Shown here one piece after another: positions 36,545-49,203 of a stretch of 64,000 nt of DNA. The translations under genes and the position numbers were made by a program. Source of the DNA: Manihot esculenta (lineage: Eukaryota; Streptophyta; Magnoliopsida; Malpighiales; Euphorbiaceae); NCBI RefSeq assembly GCF_001659605.2, contig NC_035170.2, positions 19,790,948 to 19,854,947 of the forward strand. Reading direction: 5' to 3'. How positions within the stretch are numbered: the stretch's first letter is position 1; every line of letters starts with the position of its first letter. The notes under the pieces are model-generated. The model ran no database searches and was not told the DNA's origin. It was given only the letters and a program-made list of their open reading frames with translations.

Positions 36545-37324
36545 CAGAACTCAGCCCTTATGCACATTTTGCCTCCCAAACCTTCCAAACTCAAACGCAA
36601 CACTCCTAAATATGCATAAACACATTCATAAGCATATAGGGGTCTCAAACTATCCTATACCCCAACAAACAACAACATAACAACTCAATAATCAAGCATT
36701 TCATACTTAACTCACATAAACCCTAACATTTAACAACTAGTCTAAACATGCATTTCTACCCCATAAACCTTCATAAAACTTATTTAAATCATCGAAGGAG
36801 GCGAGGATCGACGCTTACCTCTTGAAGATCGAGAGAAAACGTGACCCAACTTGGAGATTTGGGGAAAATGGGTTCCGGAGGTCTCCAAGCTTCCAAACTT
36901 CGATCTTTGCTCTAAAACTTCAAAACTAAGTTAAAACTTGTTAGAAACTTGTAGGATTTGAAGGAAAACCTCAAAACCAACCATGGAAGGGCATGAACTC
37001 ACCTTTGCCCGAAAATGGAGGAGAAAACTCACCCATTTTCGGACATGGGGCCTTTTATAGGTGGCTGGCCAGACCACCTTCGGAAGCCAAATGTAACTCC
37101 AAAACTCCACCAAGTTCGGCGGCCGAACATGAGGTTCGGCGGTCGAACCTGGAATTTCCTCCATAGTGCTTTTCTTTCAAAAACTCAATTTCTTTCTTAC
37201 TTAAAACCTTAAAACACTTGAAAACATTTTAGAAAAAAATATTTTATCCTTCTAGAGGATTCCGACATCCGAGATTCCGCCGGAAGGTAGGAATTCCGAT
37301 GCCGGAGTCTAGCCGGGTATTACA
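36545..37324 (-). repeat. Truncated 5' LTR of gypsy element
   Basis: Matches 33521-34299 nearly base for base and ends GTATTACA, followed by TTGAT. Only the U3 part and the beginning of the transcribed part remain, with a TATA box near 37053 pointing left into the pol remnant. Confidence 0.92.
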
Positions 37325-37480
37325 TTGATGGTGGAGGCTCCTTCTCTTGTTGATACAAAGTTATATTTAGAAGGTTGATGTTGAGGTGGATGCTAAAGCG
37401 ATTTATGTATTTTCATTCTATAGTAAAAAATCAGTTTAAATTTAGTTAGTTTATCAGAGATTATAATTTTTTTCAATCAA

Positions 37481-37536
37481 AATTTAACTAGAGATTATCA
37501 TGAATTAGAATTTAACTAGAGATTATCATGAATTAG
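37481..37536. repeat. 28-bp direct tandem repeat
   Basis: Two perfect copies of a unit beginning AATTTAACTAGAGATTATCA at 37481 and 37509. Confidence 0.9.
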
Positions 37537-37538
37537 AA

Positions 37539-38278
37539 GACAAGCTAATATGACTATTTTCAAGCTATCTAAGGTGATTCTATATTATGCTAGTTCTATT
37601 TTTTAGGTTGAACTTTTTAACTCAGTATTTTTTATTATTTTTTATGAGATTACTCAAATTTCATTATTCAATGTTATTTTTTTATTATTTTTTATGAAAT
37701 TACTCAAATTTTATTGTTTAACGATACTAATTATAGATTTTATGATGATTTTTATATTTGGAGTTTGTTGAATCCTTTACGTTTAATTTTTTCAGTATTA
37801 TTTGTAATAAATATTTTGATTAAAAACTGAAATTAAATTTAAAAGAATAATATTAAATCAAATTAAATGAAACAATTTCGGCTTGATATTGATTCTCAGT
37901 AAATACAGAATCGAAACGGGAACGGGCCCATTCGGGTTTTGCTAGTAATTAAATTGTTGGGCCCAGGCCCAAGTTTTATAATTCAATTAGTTTATTTATT
38001 TATTAAAATCCCAGAAACAAATCTTACGTCAAAGAATGGAAATATTCAGGACAAGCTAATATGACTATTTACAAGATATCTAAGGTGATTCTATATTATG
38101 CTAGTTCTATTTTTTAGGTTGAACTTTTTAAGAAACGGGAACGGGCCCATTCGGGTATTGCTAGTAATTAAATTGTTGGGCCCAGGCCCAAGTTCTATAA
38201 TTCAATAAGTTTATTTATTTATTTATTTTTTGCAATCCCAGAAACAGATCTTACGTCAAAGAATGGAAATATCCAGGA
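37539..38278 (+). promoter_or_regulatory. Duplicated promoter block upstream of the ZFPL1 homologue
   Basis: A block starting GACAAGCTAATATGACTATT occurs at 37539-37620 and 38051-38131. A second block starting GAAACGGGAACGGGCCCATT occurs at 37913-38050 and 38132-38278. In the downstream copy the two blocks are adjacent; in the upstream copy about 290 bp separates them. Each second block has a TGGGCC site II motif (37958-37963 and 38177-38182). A telo-box AAACCCTA at 38445-38452 lies just ahead of the start codon. Site II plus telo-box is a common pair in promoters of constitutive plant genes. Confidence 0.7.
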
Positions 38279-38522
38279 TGAAGGATCTCTTGCTGGTTGC
38301 TCCATCTTTATACAAACTATCAATTAAGAAATGCAATTAACCCAAAACAATAAAAATTACTAACACACTCTTCAACAATCACAACGTCACCATTAATTTT
38401 TCTCTCTCAAAATCAGATCTCCCTCCATCTCAATCGCATCCTTTAAACCCTAGAGGAATTCCAATTTCTAGCTCTATAGACTACAAAAGCTCAAGTCTCT
38501 AGCTTCGCGATTTCTCTCTGCA

Positions 38523-41500
38523 ATGGTTGTCTGCAAATGCCGTAAGGTAACTCTCTTTGATTCTTCCCCTTTCGTGATTCAATGAGATTGGAAATGCGGG
38601 ATTTGTATATGATCTCTTTTAGATCTGATTTAGTTGGTTACCTGCTATTCAACTCGTTTTTGAAATCTTATTCGATCTGTGATTTTGTTGGTTTTTGTTT
38701 ACTTAAATTTTTAGATTGCTTGCAATTCAATTCTATTCGATATTATTGTTTGTTGCCACACTTAATTGAAGGATTTTAGCGACCTTTTTGTTGGTTTCTA
38801 GTTTAATTGTAGTTTCGCGTTGTTGAATTTTTTTGGCGTTAAGCTAAGAGTTCGGAGCTCGTCACTAGCCAATTGCTGATCATTCACCTGCATTGTGTAA
38901 CAGTGTTTGCTAGTTTTTAGTGCTGTTTAAATATTAAAAGTTCGGTTAAGCTTTAAATTATAATTTTGGATGTTAACTGTAATTGATTTTTCTAAATCTT
39001 GATTTATGTTTGCCATGGAGCTTTCAATGTTTTAGGTTATTAGTTGCATTTTCTGTTGGTTAGTTTTATGATTTAGATTGACAGTTATGAGACAGCAATG
39101 AGTGTTTTTTCAAATATGAGGATTCACGCATGTGGACTTTGCTGTTTCAGGCTACAAAACTATATTGTTTTGTTCACAAGGTTCCTGTTTGCGGAGAATG
39201 TATCTGCTTCACGGAGCATCAGATTTGTGTGGTATTTATATCAAACTCTTTATATCTCTTGTTATTGCATTGCAGTTTACACTTTGGTTATTTGGTCATT
39301 TGATGAAAAACAATTATCATCTTAATGCTGTTGACGTAATGAGATGTCAAGAACAAAAAGTCAAAAAGGCTTAATAAATTAAATCGAGGGATTAGGTTTA
39401 GTGTGAGTGGCCCTAGAGCTAAATTAACAGTAAAGGTGGAGATATGAAGTTATCAGGGAAAAAGGATATAAGGACTTTTCACTTTTGGAGGGAAACTGGC
39501 AGGAGGAACAGAGGAATCTGTTGGTGGTGCTACACAAGTGAATATCTGACCACACTTTAATCATAAAACTAGAAATGCAATCTTAAGGTGTCCTTCCAGA
39601 ACTTTTGGAATAAAAAATTCTTGATAAAAGACTACCCAAGGCTTCAATATAAAAATAAACGTTTAGTTTGCACAAAATCTGCAGAATATTGTAAAATTAT
39701 ATATGTATAAAATACATACATGCAAACATATGGGCCTTTTTGTGTATGTTCGTGCTGTGCTTGCATGTATATAACCTAGAAAAGTATTTGTGTGTAGCTA
39801 GTTTTGGCTTACTCTGTATTTGTCTTGTCATTATTGTAGATTCGTACTTACTCTGAATGGGTAATAGATGGAGAGTATGATTGGCCTCCAAAATGCTGCT
39901 CATGCGAAGCTGTACTTGAAGAGGGGAATGATTCTCAAACCACCCGATTGGGTTGCCTGCGTATGTATTATTACAAATATAGCTGTGCTATTGCAGATTT
40001 TTTGTGAAATGCACGACATAATATGCTTTTATTTCTGGGATCCATTGTAGATGTTATACACACAAATTGTTTGGTTTCTCATATTAAGAGCTTTCCTCCA
40101 CATACTGCGCCAGCTGGATATGTATGCCCATCATGTTCCACATCGGTAAGTGTTGACTTATTTGCTGATCCTAGCTGATTTTAGGGATATGATTTGATAT
40201 GATTAGGATTCTTAATTATCTCTGTAATTATTATTTGATTATTTGCTTCATGTTTAGATATAATTCTTTGTGTATAAATAATCATATAGAAACAATTGTA
40301 AAGATTAAGAGTGAAATACAATAATACTCAAAATATTTCCAAAATTCTTCATGGTATCAGAGCTTTTTCCTGATTTTAGGGTCCAAATTCAATTTTTCAT
40401 ATTTAGGGTTTCAAAACCTTAGATCTACCTTTTTTTGGTACTAACCCATCTAGGAGCCTTTTCTCCTCTCACTGTCGGCACTAGGAGAATCGCTGGACTG
40501 TCGCTGGCCGATGGCTCAGCTCCGACGTCGGAAAAGCCCACACGTGAGGCTCACACACCTCCCCGTCCCGGCGTGTGACCAATCGCTTCCCGACACGTAA
40601 CCCATCGCCTGACGCTACATCGCCGCTCCGATCACTCCAGCGACGATTCCGACCATCTTTTTCGTCTTCCCGTGCTGCTACCCGGTTTTTTGGTAAATTG
40701 ATTAGGCTCTCTTTTGTGTACAACCTTGAGTATCTCCTATTATTTCATGGTTCATAAATCTTTACCGTAGCAGAAGGTAAAAGGGTCTCAATGGCAAAAG
40801 GTGAAAGGGTCTCGATTCCTAACTCTGATAATCCTTCCTTGGAAATTAGTCCCATAAAACTTGATGGAACCAATTATCTTACTTGGTCAAGGTCATTTTT
40901 GTTGTTTATCAAGGCTAGAGGACTGCAGGCCTGCAGGGCTATGTCACTGATAATGCAACCAGATGAGAGTGATTCAGATTTTTCTCAATGGGACTTGGAT
41001 AATTGTCTTGTTATGACATGGTTACTTAACTCTATGCAACCTCATATCTCTAAGTCCTATTTGTTGATTGATATTGCTACAAAAATATAGAAGGCTTTGT
41101 CTTTAACTTATTCCAAGATTGGGAATGATGCCCAAATTTATGATATTCGGAATAAGATTCATGGTACTAAGCAAGGAGAAATGACTATCTCCCAATTTTA
41201 TTCTGAGTTATGTGGCTTATGGTAGGAACTTGTTTACTATCAAGACTTCTAGGCAGACTGCACTGGAGATACAATCAAATTTCGGAGAATGATTGAAAAG
41301 GAGTGGGTCTATGATTTTCTTGCAGGGTTGAATAATGAATATGATCCATTTCGGTCCAAGTGTTGGGAAGAAATCCTTTTACTTTTCTAGAAGAGGCCCA
41401 TGCCCATGTTCAACAAGAGATAAGTCGTTGACATGCTATGCTCTATACTACACCAGTTGAAAAGGCTGGGTTGACTACTAGTTTGAGCACACCACAGCCT

Positions 41501-44500
41501 CCTACTTCTGAGAAAGATCACTTACACTGTGACTATTGTGGGAAACCGAGGCATACCAAAGAGACTTGTTGAAAGTTACATGGTCGTCCCACTATAGGCC
41601 GTGGAGAAAAACGAGGTGCCTCCAGAACTCAAGCTAATTTAGCAGAAACTGTGGAGGAGCTCTTTAAGGAGACAACAACGACTGAGTTCCTTTCCCCTGA
41701 TGAACTTCAAAGTCTCAAGCGCCTCCTGTTTCATATTGCACCTCTTCATCCTCCGGTGCCACATCTAACTTTGTAAAGTAAGGTAATGCTTTCTCTCTTA
41801 GAAATGTTCCATGGATTATTGATTCTGGTGCGAATAGACACATGACAGACTCTTCTAAAGGCTTTCTCAATTATTTTCCTTCTCTAACCAAAGATAGTAT
41901 CAGAATTGCTAATAGCTCTTTTACTCCCGTATCCGAAACAGGTTCTGTTATTTGCACATCCAACATTAAATTATCATTTGTTATTCATGTTTCCCACTTT
42001 CTTGTCAACCTTTTATCTGTCAGTGCTATCACTAATGCCCTTAGCTGTAAAATTGAATTCTTTCTTGATCATTGTGTTATTCAGAATCTTCGCACAGGGA
42101 AGAGGATTGGCAATAGTAGGCTGCATGATGGCTTATACATGTTGGAGGGTAATCCAGGTTTTTCGATATCTTAAGCCTGTTTTGGAGAAAATAAGGATGT
42201 TAATCAGGAAATAATACAGTAGTACAGGCAATTAGGGCATCTATCATTTTTTGTCTTAGAAAAACTTTTTATTTGCTAGAACTCAGTTTGGCTTTTTATT
42301 TTGTGATGCTTGTGAGTATGCTAAACACACTAGAACATCCTATCCTTTGAGTCATAATAAAAGTCAAATTCCTTTGCGACTATTCATTCTGATGTTTTGA
42401 GGCCTACTCAAACTGTCTTCTTATCTGGTAATCGATGGTTTGCCACCTTTATTGATTGTTGCACTCGAATAACTTGGGTCTATCTAATTAAAGCTAAAAG
42501 TGATGTCTTTTCTTGTTTTTAATCCTTTCATAAGATGGTTTGTGCTCAATTTGATACTAAGGTGAAAATTTTGAGAACTGACAATGGAAGAGAATACATG
42601 AATAGTAGCTTTTCTGCATAGTTGGAGAGTAATGGGATAGTATACCAAACTAGGTGTCCTTATACTAGTGCTCAAAATGACATTGCTGAGAGGAAAAATA
42701 GGCATCTATTGGAGGTAGATCGATCTCTTATGTTCATCATGAATCTATCCAAATCATATTGGGGAGATGCAATCCTTGTATATGCTTATCTTATCAATAG
42801 AATGCCTCTCAAGGCCCTTGACTTTATGAGTCCTTTGGCGGTTCTACAAGTGAAGAATTCGTACATTATTCCACCAAAAGTATTTGGGTGTGCTTGCTTT
42901 GTCCATACTAGGACGGCAGGGAAACTGGACCCTAAGGCCCTTAAATGTGTGTTTGTTGGGTATTCTCCAACACAGAAGGGATATCGGTGTTATCACCCTC
43001 CCTCTAGGAAATATTTAGTCACTATGGATGTTGCCTTCCGAGAAACTTAACCCTACTTCAGTATCACCATCTCACCTTTTCAGGGAGAGAATAATGAGCA
43101 AGAAGAGGTGATCCCGAATTCTGTAATTCTGGATAATATGGTTCAACTAGAGAGTTTGAGTTCTAGTAGACAGGGGAAATGTCCAATTAGGGAGAAAGAA
43201 TTGGTCGTTTGGACAAGCCAGATTTAAGAAGGTATTTGAGGAGAGACAAGGGATGCAGTCTACTCAGAGTCAAGAATCTTCTTCTGGTGAGTTAACCACA
43301 ACTCTTGAATGCTCCAATGACTTAGATAAACCTATTGCACGAAAGAAGGGGTTAGATCTTGTACTAAGCATCCTATTTCTAATTTTGTTTCTTATGAATT
43401 CTTGTCTCCTTCCTATAGAGCCTTTGCCTTGCCTATTTCCTCTGTATCTATTCCACAGGATTGGAAGAAAGCTCTTGCAAATCCTAAATGGAAGGAAGCA
43501 ATAATTGAAGAGATGAAAGCATTGGCTAAAAATGAGATTTGGGAGCTTGTCACTCTTCCACCTGGGAAGAAACTCGTAACACAATGCCGATGACACAATT
43601 GCACGGTTTAAAGCCAGATTAGTTGCTAAAGGATTTACCCAAATCTATGGAGTGGATTACCAAGAGACATTTGTCTCAGTTACAAAAATGAACTCATTCA
43701 GAGTTCTGTTATCTTGCGCAACCAACTTAGATTGGGATTTGCAACAGTTTGATGTAAAGAATGCTTTTCTCCATGGAGATTTAGAGGAAGAAGTGTTCAT
43801 GGAAATTCCTCTTGGGTTTGCTGATGAGAAGACACAAGGAAAGATGTGCAGGTTAAAAAAGGTTTTGTATAGGTTAAAACAAGTTTTGTATAGGTTAAAA
43901 CAATCTCCCAGAGTTTGGTTTGACAGGTTTAGCAGAGCCATGATGTTCTTTGGTTACTAACAAAGCAATGCTGATCACACTCTGTTTATCAAACATTACA
44001 AATGTAAGATCACCCTTCTTATTGTGTATGTTGATGATATAGTGGTGACAGGTGATGACAAAGAGGAAATGGCTCAACTAAAGAGGTTGTTGGCTCAGGA
44101 ATTTGAAATCAAAGATCTAGGAAAACTGCAATATTTCCTAGGTATCGAGGTGGCTAGATCATAAAAAGGAATTTTCATCTCCTAAAGAAAGTATATTCTG
44201 AATCGTTTGGAAGAAACTGGTATGATGGGGCGTAAACCAGCAGAATCTCCCATTAAAAGTAATCACAAGCTGGAAGCAGGAATTGGTGAGTGTGGATATT
44301 GGAAGATATCAGAGATTAGTAGGAAGGTTGATTTATCTCTCACATACTTAACCGGATATAGCCTATGTTGTTAGTTTAGTCAGCCAATTCATGCATGATC
44401 CTCGCGAGACTCATATGCAGGTTGTACTTTGCATCTTGAGATACTTTAAATTTACGCTAGAGAAAGGGCTTCTTTACTCCAAATATGGTCACCTCTGAGT

Positions 44501-47500
44501 TGAAGCTTTTATAGATGCAGATTGGACAGGATCTCTTGATAACAGGAGATCCATCTTTGAATATTGCACAGTTGTGGGAGGGAATATTGTCACTTGGAAG
44601 AGCAAAAAACAAAGTGTTGTTGCTCGGTCAAGTGCTGAAGCAGAATACAGAGCAATGGTCCAAGGTGTGTGTGAACTATTATAGTTGCAGAAGTTATTGG
44701 AGGAGTTGAGGTTGCTCGAGGGAGACAAGATGACTTTGTATTGTGACAATAAAGCTGCTATAAGTATAGCACAAAATCTAGTCCAACATGACCGGACGAA
44801 GCACATTGAAATTGATCGGCACTTTATTAAAAAAAGATTAATAGACGGTGTCTTAAGCCTAGTTCATGTGACTTTTATTGGGTAACTTGCGGATGTGTTT
44901 ACTAAAGGGCTCAACAATAAGATCTACTATAATCTGATTTGCAAGTTAGGCATGGGCGACATCTTTGCACTAACTTAAGAGGGAGTGTTGACTTATTTGC
45001 TGATCCTAGCTGATTTTAGGGATATGATTTGATCTGATTAGGGCTCTTAATTATCTTTGTAATTATTATTTGATTATTTGCTTCCTGTTTAGATATAATT
45101 CTTTGTGTATAAATAATCATGTAGAAACAATTGTAAAGATTAGGAGTGAAATACAAGAATACTCAAAATTTTTTCAAAATTCTTCAATAAGACTTAAGAG
45201 GACTTAAAGTTTGTTTATAGTATTTATCTACATATGTCATTTATACTTTTTTTGTGTATAAATAATCATGTAGAAACAATTGTAAAGATTAAGAGTGAAA
45301 TACAATAATACTCAAAATTTTCCCAAAATTCTTCTGTAAGACTTAAGAGGACTTAAAAGGTTGTTTATAGTATTTATCTACATATGTCATTTATACTTTT
45401 TTCTCCTATTTTTGTGCACTTGTCTTTCTAGTGATGGTTAGTAGTTTTCTAGGTTATATCTGGAAGATTACTCTCATGGGTGGACCATGGATATGGAACT
45501 TGCATTACTTGCTCTGTGTGATAGTAGTTTTGGATTAGGGCAGAGTTGAGGTTCCGAGTTGTTATTATGTGGAAGCTTTCCACTTGTAGAAGAAGGCTTG
45601 GCAACTTTATTGTGCACCATTTTAAGTGTGTTCACTGTGTTGTGTTGTTGTAATGACTTTTTCTGAAAGAGAGTACATATACTAAGGTTAGGTCCTGCAC
45701 CATTTAGAGGTTTAGGTTGTCTGGGATTTGCAATGATTGAGCACTCAACTTATGTGTGCCTTAATTGCAGAATGTCCTTTGTAAGGCTTGGCCAATTCAC
45801 ACAAATTGATTATGGGATTCCTCTTTTCTTCAGATTTGAAAGACTGACCAATACTGTTCAGTAAAAGGATTTATGTTTCTCTGTAGCAATTTAGAAGAAT
45901 AAACTTGCAACTTTTTCCTGTTAGTTCAAGCCATTATGTTGTTTTTTCGCATTTAGCTTTTTGCTTTTAATTTTGCAAGCATTTCTTAGTGTGGTAAATG
46001 TTTTCAGATTAGCAGCACCATGTTGAATACAACAATTTTGAGCCTTAAATTTCCACTTCGCTATTCCTCAATGATTGAAAGAAGTTTTTCTTTTTCTTAT
46101 TTTTTGTTTACAACTCTGCTATCTGCTCAAAGCTGCCAGTTATTCTTTGACATTATATTGATTGCAACTGAATACATTTTGGTCACACAGAAAAATAAAG
46201 GGGAAAGAACGGAAACATAATGAAATACTTTGTTTCAGTGATGGTGTTGTTTAGAAATTAGCTGCACTGATTCTTTTTGTACACTACAATTTAGTTCCAT
46301 CTGGCCCTTTCATGGTGCAGATATGGCCTCCCAAGAGTGTCAAAGATTCAGGATCTCGTCTTCATTCAAAGCTGAAGGAGGCTATCGTGCAGGTAAATTT
46401 TACTTTAATATTATACTATATTTGATATTTGAAGTTCTCTCTAGTGATGCTTTGTCAAGTAGTATAATTATGCTGAACCTATTTTTGGATTTCCAGTTAT
46501 TATAGACATCTCAGTTGTTTTATCCTTTTGTTCGCTACTTTTTTCACCTTTACTTATTATTTTAATTGGTGAGCCTGAAAGCTCTCCCGTCCTCTTTCCT
46601 GGTTTGATGGTACTCATAAGAAGGTGTGCTTGATTATCTGTCAGAAGTTGGAGTCTCACTGGTTATCAATTCAGAAGTGTCAATGTAGGAGTTGCATGGT
46701 TATTATCAAACACCTAACCATCAATAACATGAGGACAGTTTAGAATGGTTATAAACAAAAGAAGGAGAATTAATTTAAGTGTGATCATTCGTTCAGTAAT
46801 ATCTTTTTGAGAGATTTCTCCACAGACATCTTCAGTAGCTCTACATAAAGGGTCACAAGAGCAAGTATAATTGATCAGTCTTTCCTTGAGAAGTCCTATC
46901 AGCTGTAATAAAGTTTGAACTGTGATGTTGCAAATTGTTTCTCCTCATAACGGGGTGGAATAGCATGGTCGATTGGTCACTGATATGATAGAAGATGGTC
47001 TTTTTCCCCTCTGCATTATTGGGTTTTAACTTTATTTTAGAAATTTAAAAATTGTGTGCCTGCTTGTCTACAAGAAGTGAATAGTGGTTTCTCTTTCAAT
47101 TTTGTATCCTTTAACTGGTGAATGGTGAATACTCAATTAGGTTGAGATTTTCATTGTTGAGATTTGTTGAACATTTGTCTAGTGCCATTTCTATATAGTC
47201 TCACCTATAACTCTTAAGAGTATATCCCTGACTTCAAGATATCACTGACTTCAAGAAGCTGAAATTGTTGTCTTCCTTATCATTGTTCAGATAAAGTTTT
47301 GAGCAGTTTTGTTCTTCATCTTGCAGACTGGTTTGGAGAAGAACTTATTTGGAAATCATCCCGTTTCTTTGCTGGTGCCGCCTCCTGCATTTGCCTCGGA
47401 TCCATTGGTTGACATTTCTTCGTCATCCTCGCTGAAACAAGATGAAATAAATATATCTGAGGGATACTTATCTGCAGCTGGAAAAGAGCCTCCTAAAATT

Positions 47501-48848
47501 TCAGTATCAGATATTGTGGAAATTGATAGCCCCAGTTCAGCAGGGAATTATTTGAAAAATTCAAGTCCTGGTGCTGTAAGAATTTCCTAATGTTTTTTCC
47601 TTCTTATTTGCATTGATATTTTAAACATTGTACTCACCTTGAAATTTATTATCTGTTCAATTTGGCTTGTTTTATTGCTTCATTTTCTTACATTTCTTTT
47701 TTTTTTTTGCAATATTGCTATGCAAGCCAGCCTGGTGCTACTACACGGAAGGGTGGCATCAATGTTGACAGGCAGAATTCAGAAATTTCATACTATGCAG
47801 ATGATGAGGACGGGAATCGTAAAAAGTACAGTCGAAGGGGTGAGTGAAAACTTTACTATGTGCAAGCAAGCTCAAATGACAGTGGAGCTTGTGAGCTTTT
47901 TAGAAGATCAACTTTACCAGCTTACCATTAGATTCTGTTCCTTTTGCTCTATGGTTGTCAAAATTATCAAATTGATTTAAAACAATTTCATTCATTAAAA
48001 GCTCAGGACAAGCGAATGGATTAAATAGCTGTCACCTGTAGCAGGCATGAGGGGCTTGGTAAATGTGCATGTGTTAATGGGAAATATGCTATTTGGAATT
48101 TGGATGGCACAGAATGGAAGGTGGTTGTGGCGTTTTATTTTTTATTTTTTCCTTCTGTTGGGTTGGTTTTCGTTTTGGGGGTGGGGGGTGGGGTTATAAT
48201 AATGCATGGAAGGCCATTCATCTCTCACGTGTTTCATAGAATATAGCAACCACCGTTGCCAGCAGATTGATTTATATCGTGTTCAACTTTCAAATTGCAA
48301 CTCTTCCAATTGTAGGTCCATTCCGCCATAAGTTCCTTAGAGCATTGCTTCCGTTCTGGTCAAGTGCACTACCAACTTTACCAGTAACTGCACCTCCACG
48401 TAAGGATGCATCAAATGGAGATGATGCCTCAGAAGGTCGTGCGAGGCATCAAAGACCATCAAGAATGGATCCAAGAAAAATCCTGCTTTTTATAGCAATC
48501 ATGTAATGTCCACTTCTTTGTGAATCAGTTACCATATAATCCTCACGTGAGAATGAATTATAAGAATTATTGAAAAGGTTGATTTTATATTATTGATTTG
48601 CTATTATGAATTGCATGCATTAAGTAACCAATAGTGGGTATTTGCGGTGTTAACTTATTAAAAGAACAATACACAATGAATCAATAGCTACCATAGCTGT
48701 TTTTTCAAGGGCAGGTGCATTATTTTCACAGCTTTGCTAATACACGTGTCGTAAAATGTGCAGGGCCTGCATGGCAACTATGGGTATACTGTATTACAGA
48801 ATCGCACAGCGGGGTTTTGGGGAAGAGCAGCTAGATGATGAGCAGTAG
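38523..48848 (+). CDS. ZFPL1: Zinc finger protein-like 1 homologue (Golgi membrane zinc-finger protein)
   Basis: Nine coding exons with GT-AG borders: 38523-38546, 39151-39231, 39840-39960, 40051-40145, 46321-46392, 47327-47575, 47731-47839, 48316-48502 and 48764-48848, giving 340 codons. The N-terminus MVVCKCRKATKLYCFVHK begins a B-box-like zinc module (Cys 4, 6, 14, 22, 25, 27, 34; His 17, 31). A RING-like module follows (Cys 54, 57, 74, 82, 101, 104; His 76, 79), ending AGYVCPSCSTSIWPP. A low-complexity middle (about 140-215) leads to a basic stretch, and one hydrophobic segment lies at about 306-324, 16 residues before the stop, as in ZFPL1. The animal protein is an integral cis-Golgi protein needed for Golgi structure, with its zinc fingers in the cytosol; the same role here is inferred. 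Intron 4 (40146-46320) holds a 5-kb copia element. A candidate AATAAA is at 49198. Exon borders are by eye; the exon 6/7 join is the least certain. Confidence 0.9.
40151..40351 (+). repeat. 5' LTR of intronic copia element
   Basis: 201 bp, starting one base after the GTAAG of the splice donor. It contains TATAATTCTTTGTGTATAAA, a possible TATA region. Confidence 0.93.
40791..44884 (+). pseudogene. Degenerate gag-pol of intronic copia element
   Basis: Gag begins MAKGERVSIPNSDNPSLE at 40791 with the usual KLDGTNYLTWSRSF motif, then an in-frame TAG at 41088. A zinc knuckle CDYCGKPRHTKETC is at 41528-41569; the protease site WIIDSGANRHMT follows at about 41810-41850. Integrase pieces (LRTDNGREY near 42575-42600, then 42622-43050 with FGCACF and VFVGYSP), reverse transcriptase (43440-44160, FDVKNAFLHGDL and YVDDIVV) and RNase H (about 44510-44880, RSSAEAEYRAM and ADVFTKGL) are all recognisable in Ty1/copia order. 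Several stops and frameshifts interrupt every domain. A 21-bp duplication repeats VLYRLKQ in the reverse transcriptase (about 43863-43904). Confidence 0.92.
44986..45186 (+). repeat. 3' LTR of intronic copia element
   Basis: 201 bp, same ends as the 5' LTR. Its last 85 bp are duplicated again just downstream (see 45102-45400). Confidence 0.93.
45102..45400. repeat. 149-bp tandem duplication across the copia LTR/intron junction
   Basis: Unit 1 (45102-45250) runs from TTTGTGTATAAATAATCATG in the LTR through its end and 64 bp of intron. Unit 2 (45251-45400) repeats it. Unit 2 keeps GTAAG after the LTR end, whereas unit 1 has ATAAG. Confidence 0.92.
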
Positions 48849-49203
48849 TAGTTCTTACTTGAGGTTGTGATGGAATTTTAGTGATCATTTATTCCACCCG
48901 TATATGCATGTCTGCCAGGTGGTTAATGGTGATTTTGCTGCTGCTGCTTCTGCTTATTGTGTGTGGCCTCTTCCATTTTTGCCTCAGTTGCTTGTTTATG
49001 AGTGAAATGTTCGAGGGGATGGATTGGAAGAGAGTTTATTTCTAGTGTCAATGGCGGTAAATTGTTGCATAATCTATCTTGACAATGTTCCTCTTAGGCT
49101 GTTTCCATTTTTTGTCTATTTGAATCGAATTGGAAGATTAGGTTAAGAGGAAAGATGTTTGTTTAAATTGGCTTTATTTTGTAACCTTCTGTCAGCTAAT
49201 AAA

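Larger units (their letters stand above)
29594..37324 (-). mobile_element. Truncated Ty3/gypsy Tekay-type element
   Basis: Bounded by TTGAT (29589-29593 and 37325-37329). Plus-strand order: LTR (29594-34299, interrupted by a solo LTR), polypurine tract, the RNase H-integrase half of pol on the minus strand, then an abrupt switch at about 36545 into the last 780 bp of the other LTR. Gag, protease, most of reverse transcriptase, the primer site and two thirds of the 5' LTR have been deleted in one step. The left end has decayed from TGTAACG to TATAACG. Confidence 0.92.
40151..45186 (+). mobile_element. Ty1/copia LTR retrotransposon in intron 4 of the ZFPL1 homologue
   Basis: Two 201-bp LTRs (40151-40351 and 44986-45186), TGTTGACTTA to AATTCTTCA, with a primer site TGGTATCAGAGC directly after the first (40352-40363) and a purine tract AAGAGGGAG directly before the second (44977-44985). 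Target duplication is GTAAG (40146-40150) and ATAAG (45187-45191), one mismatch. The element has the same orientation as the host gene. The LTRs differ at roughly ten positions by eye, so it is not very young. Confidence 0.95.

Noticed and set aside
43863..43904. 21-bp duplication giving VLYRLKQ twice as a novel RT feature
   Set aside because: In-frame tandem slip in an already dead reverse transcriptase; no sign that it is shared or functional.
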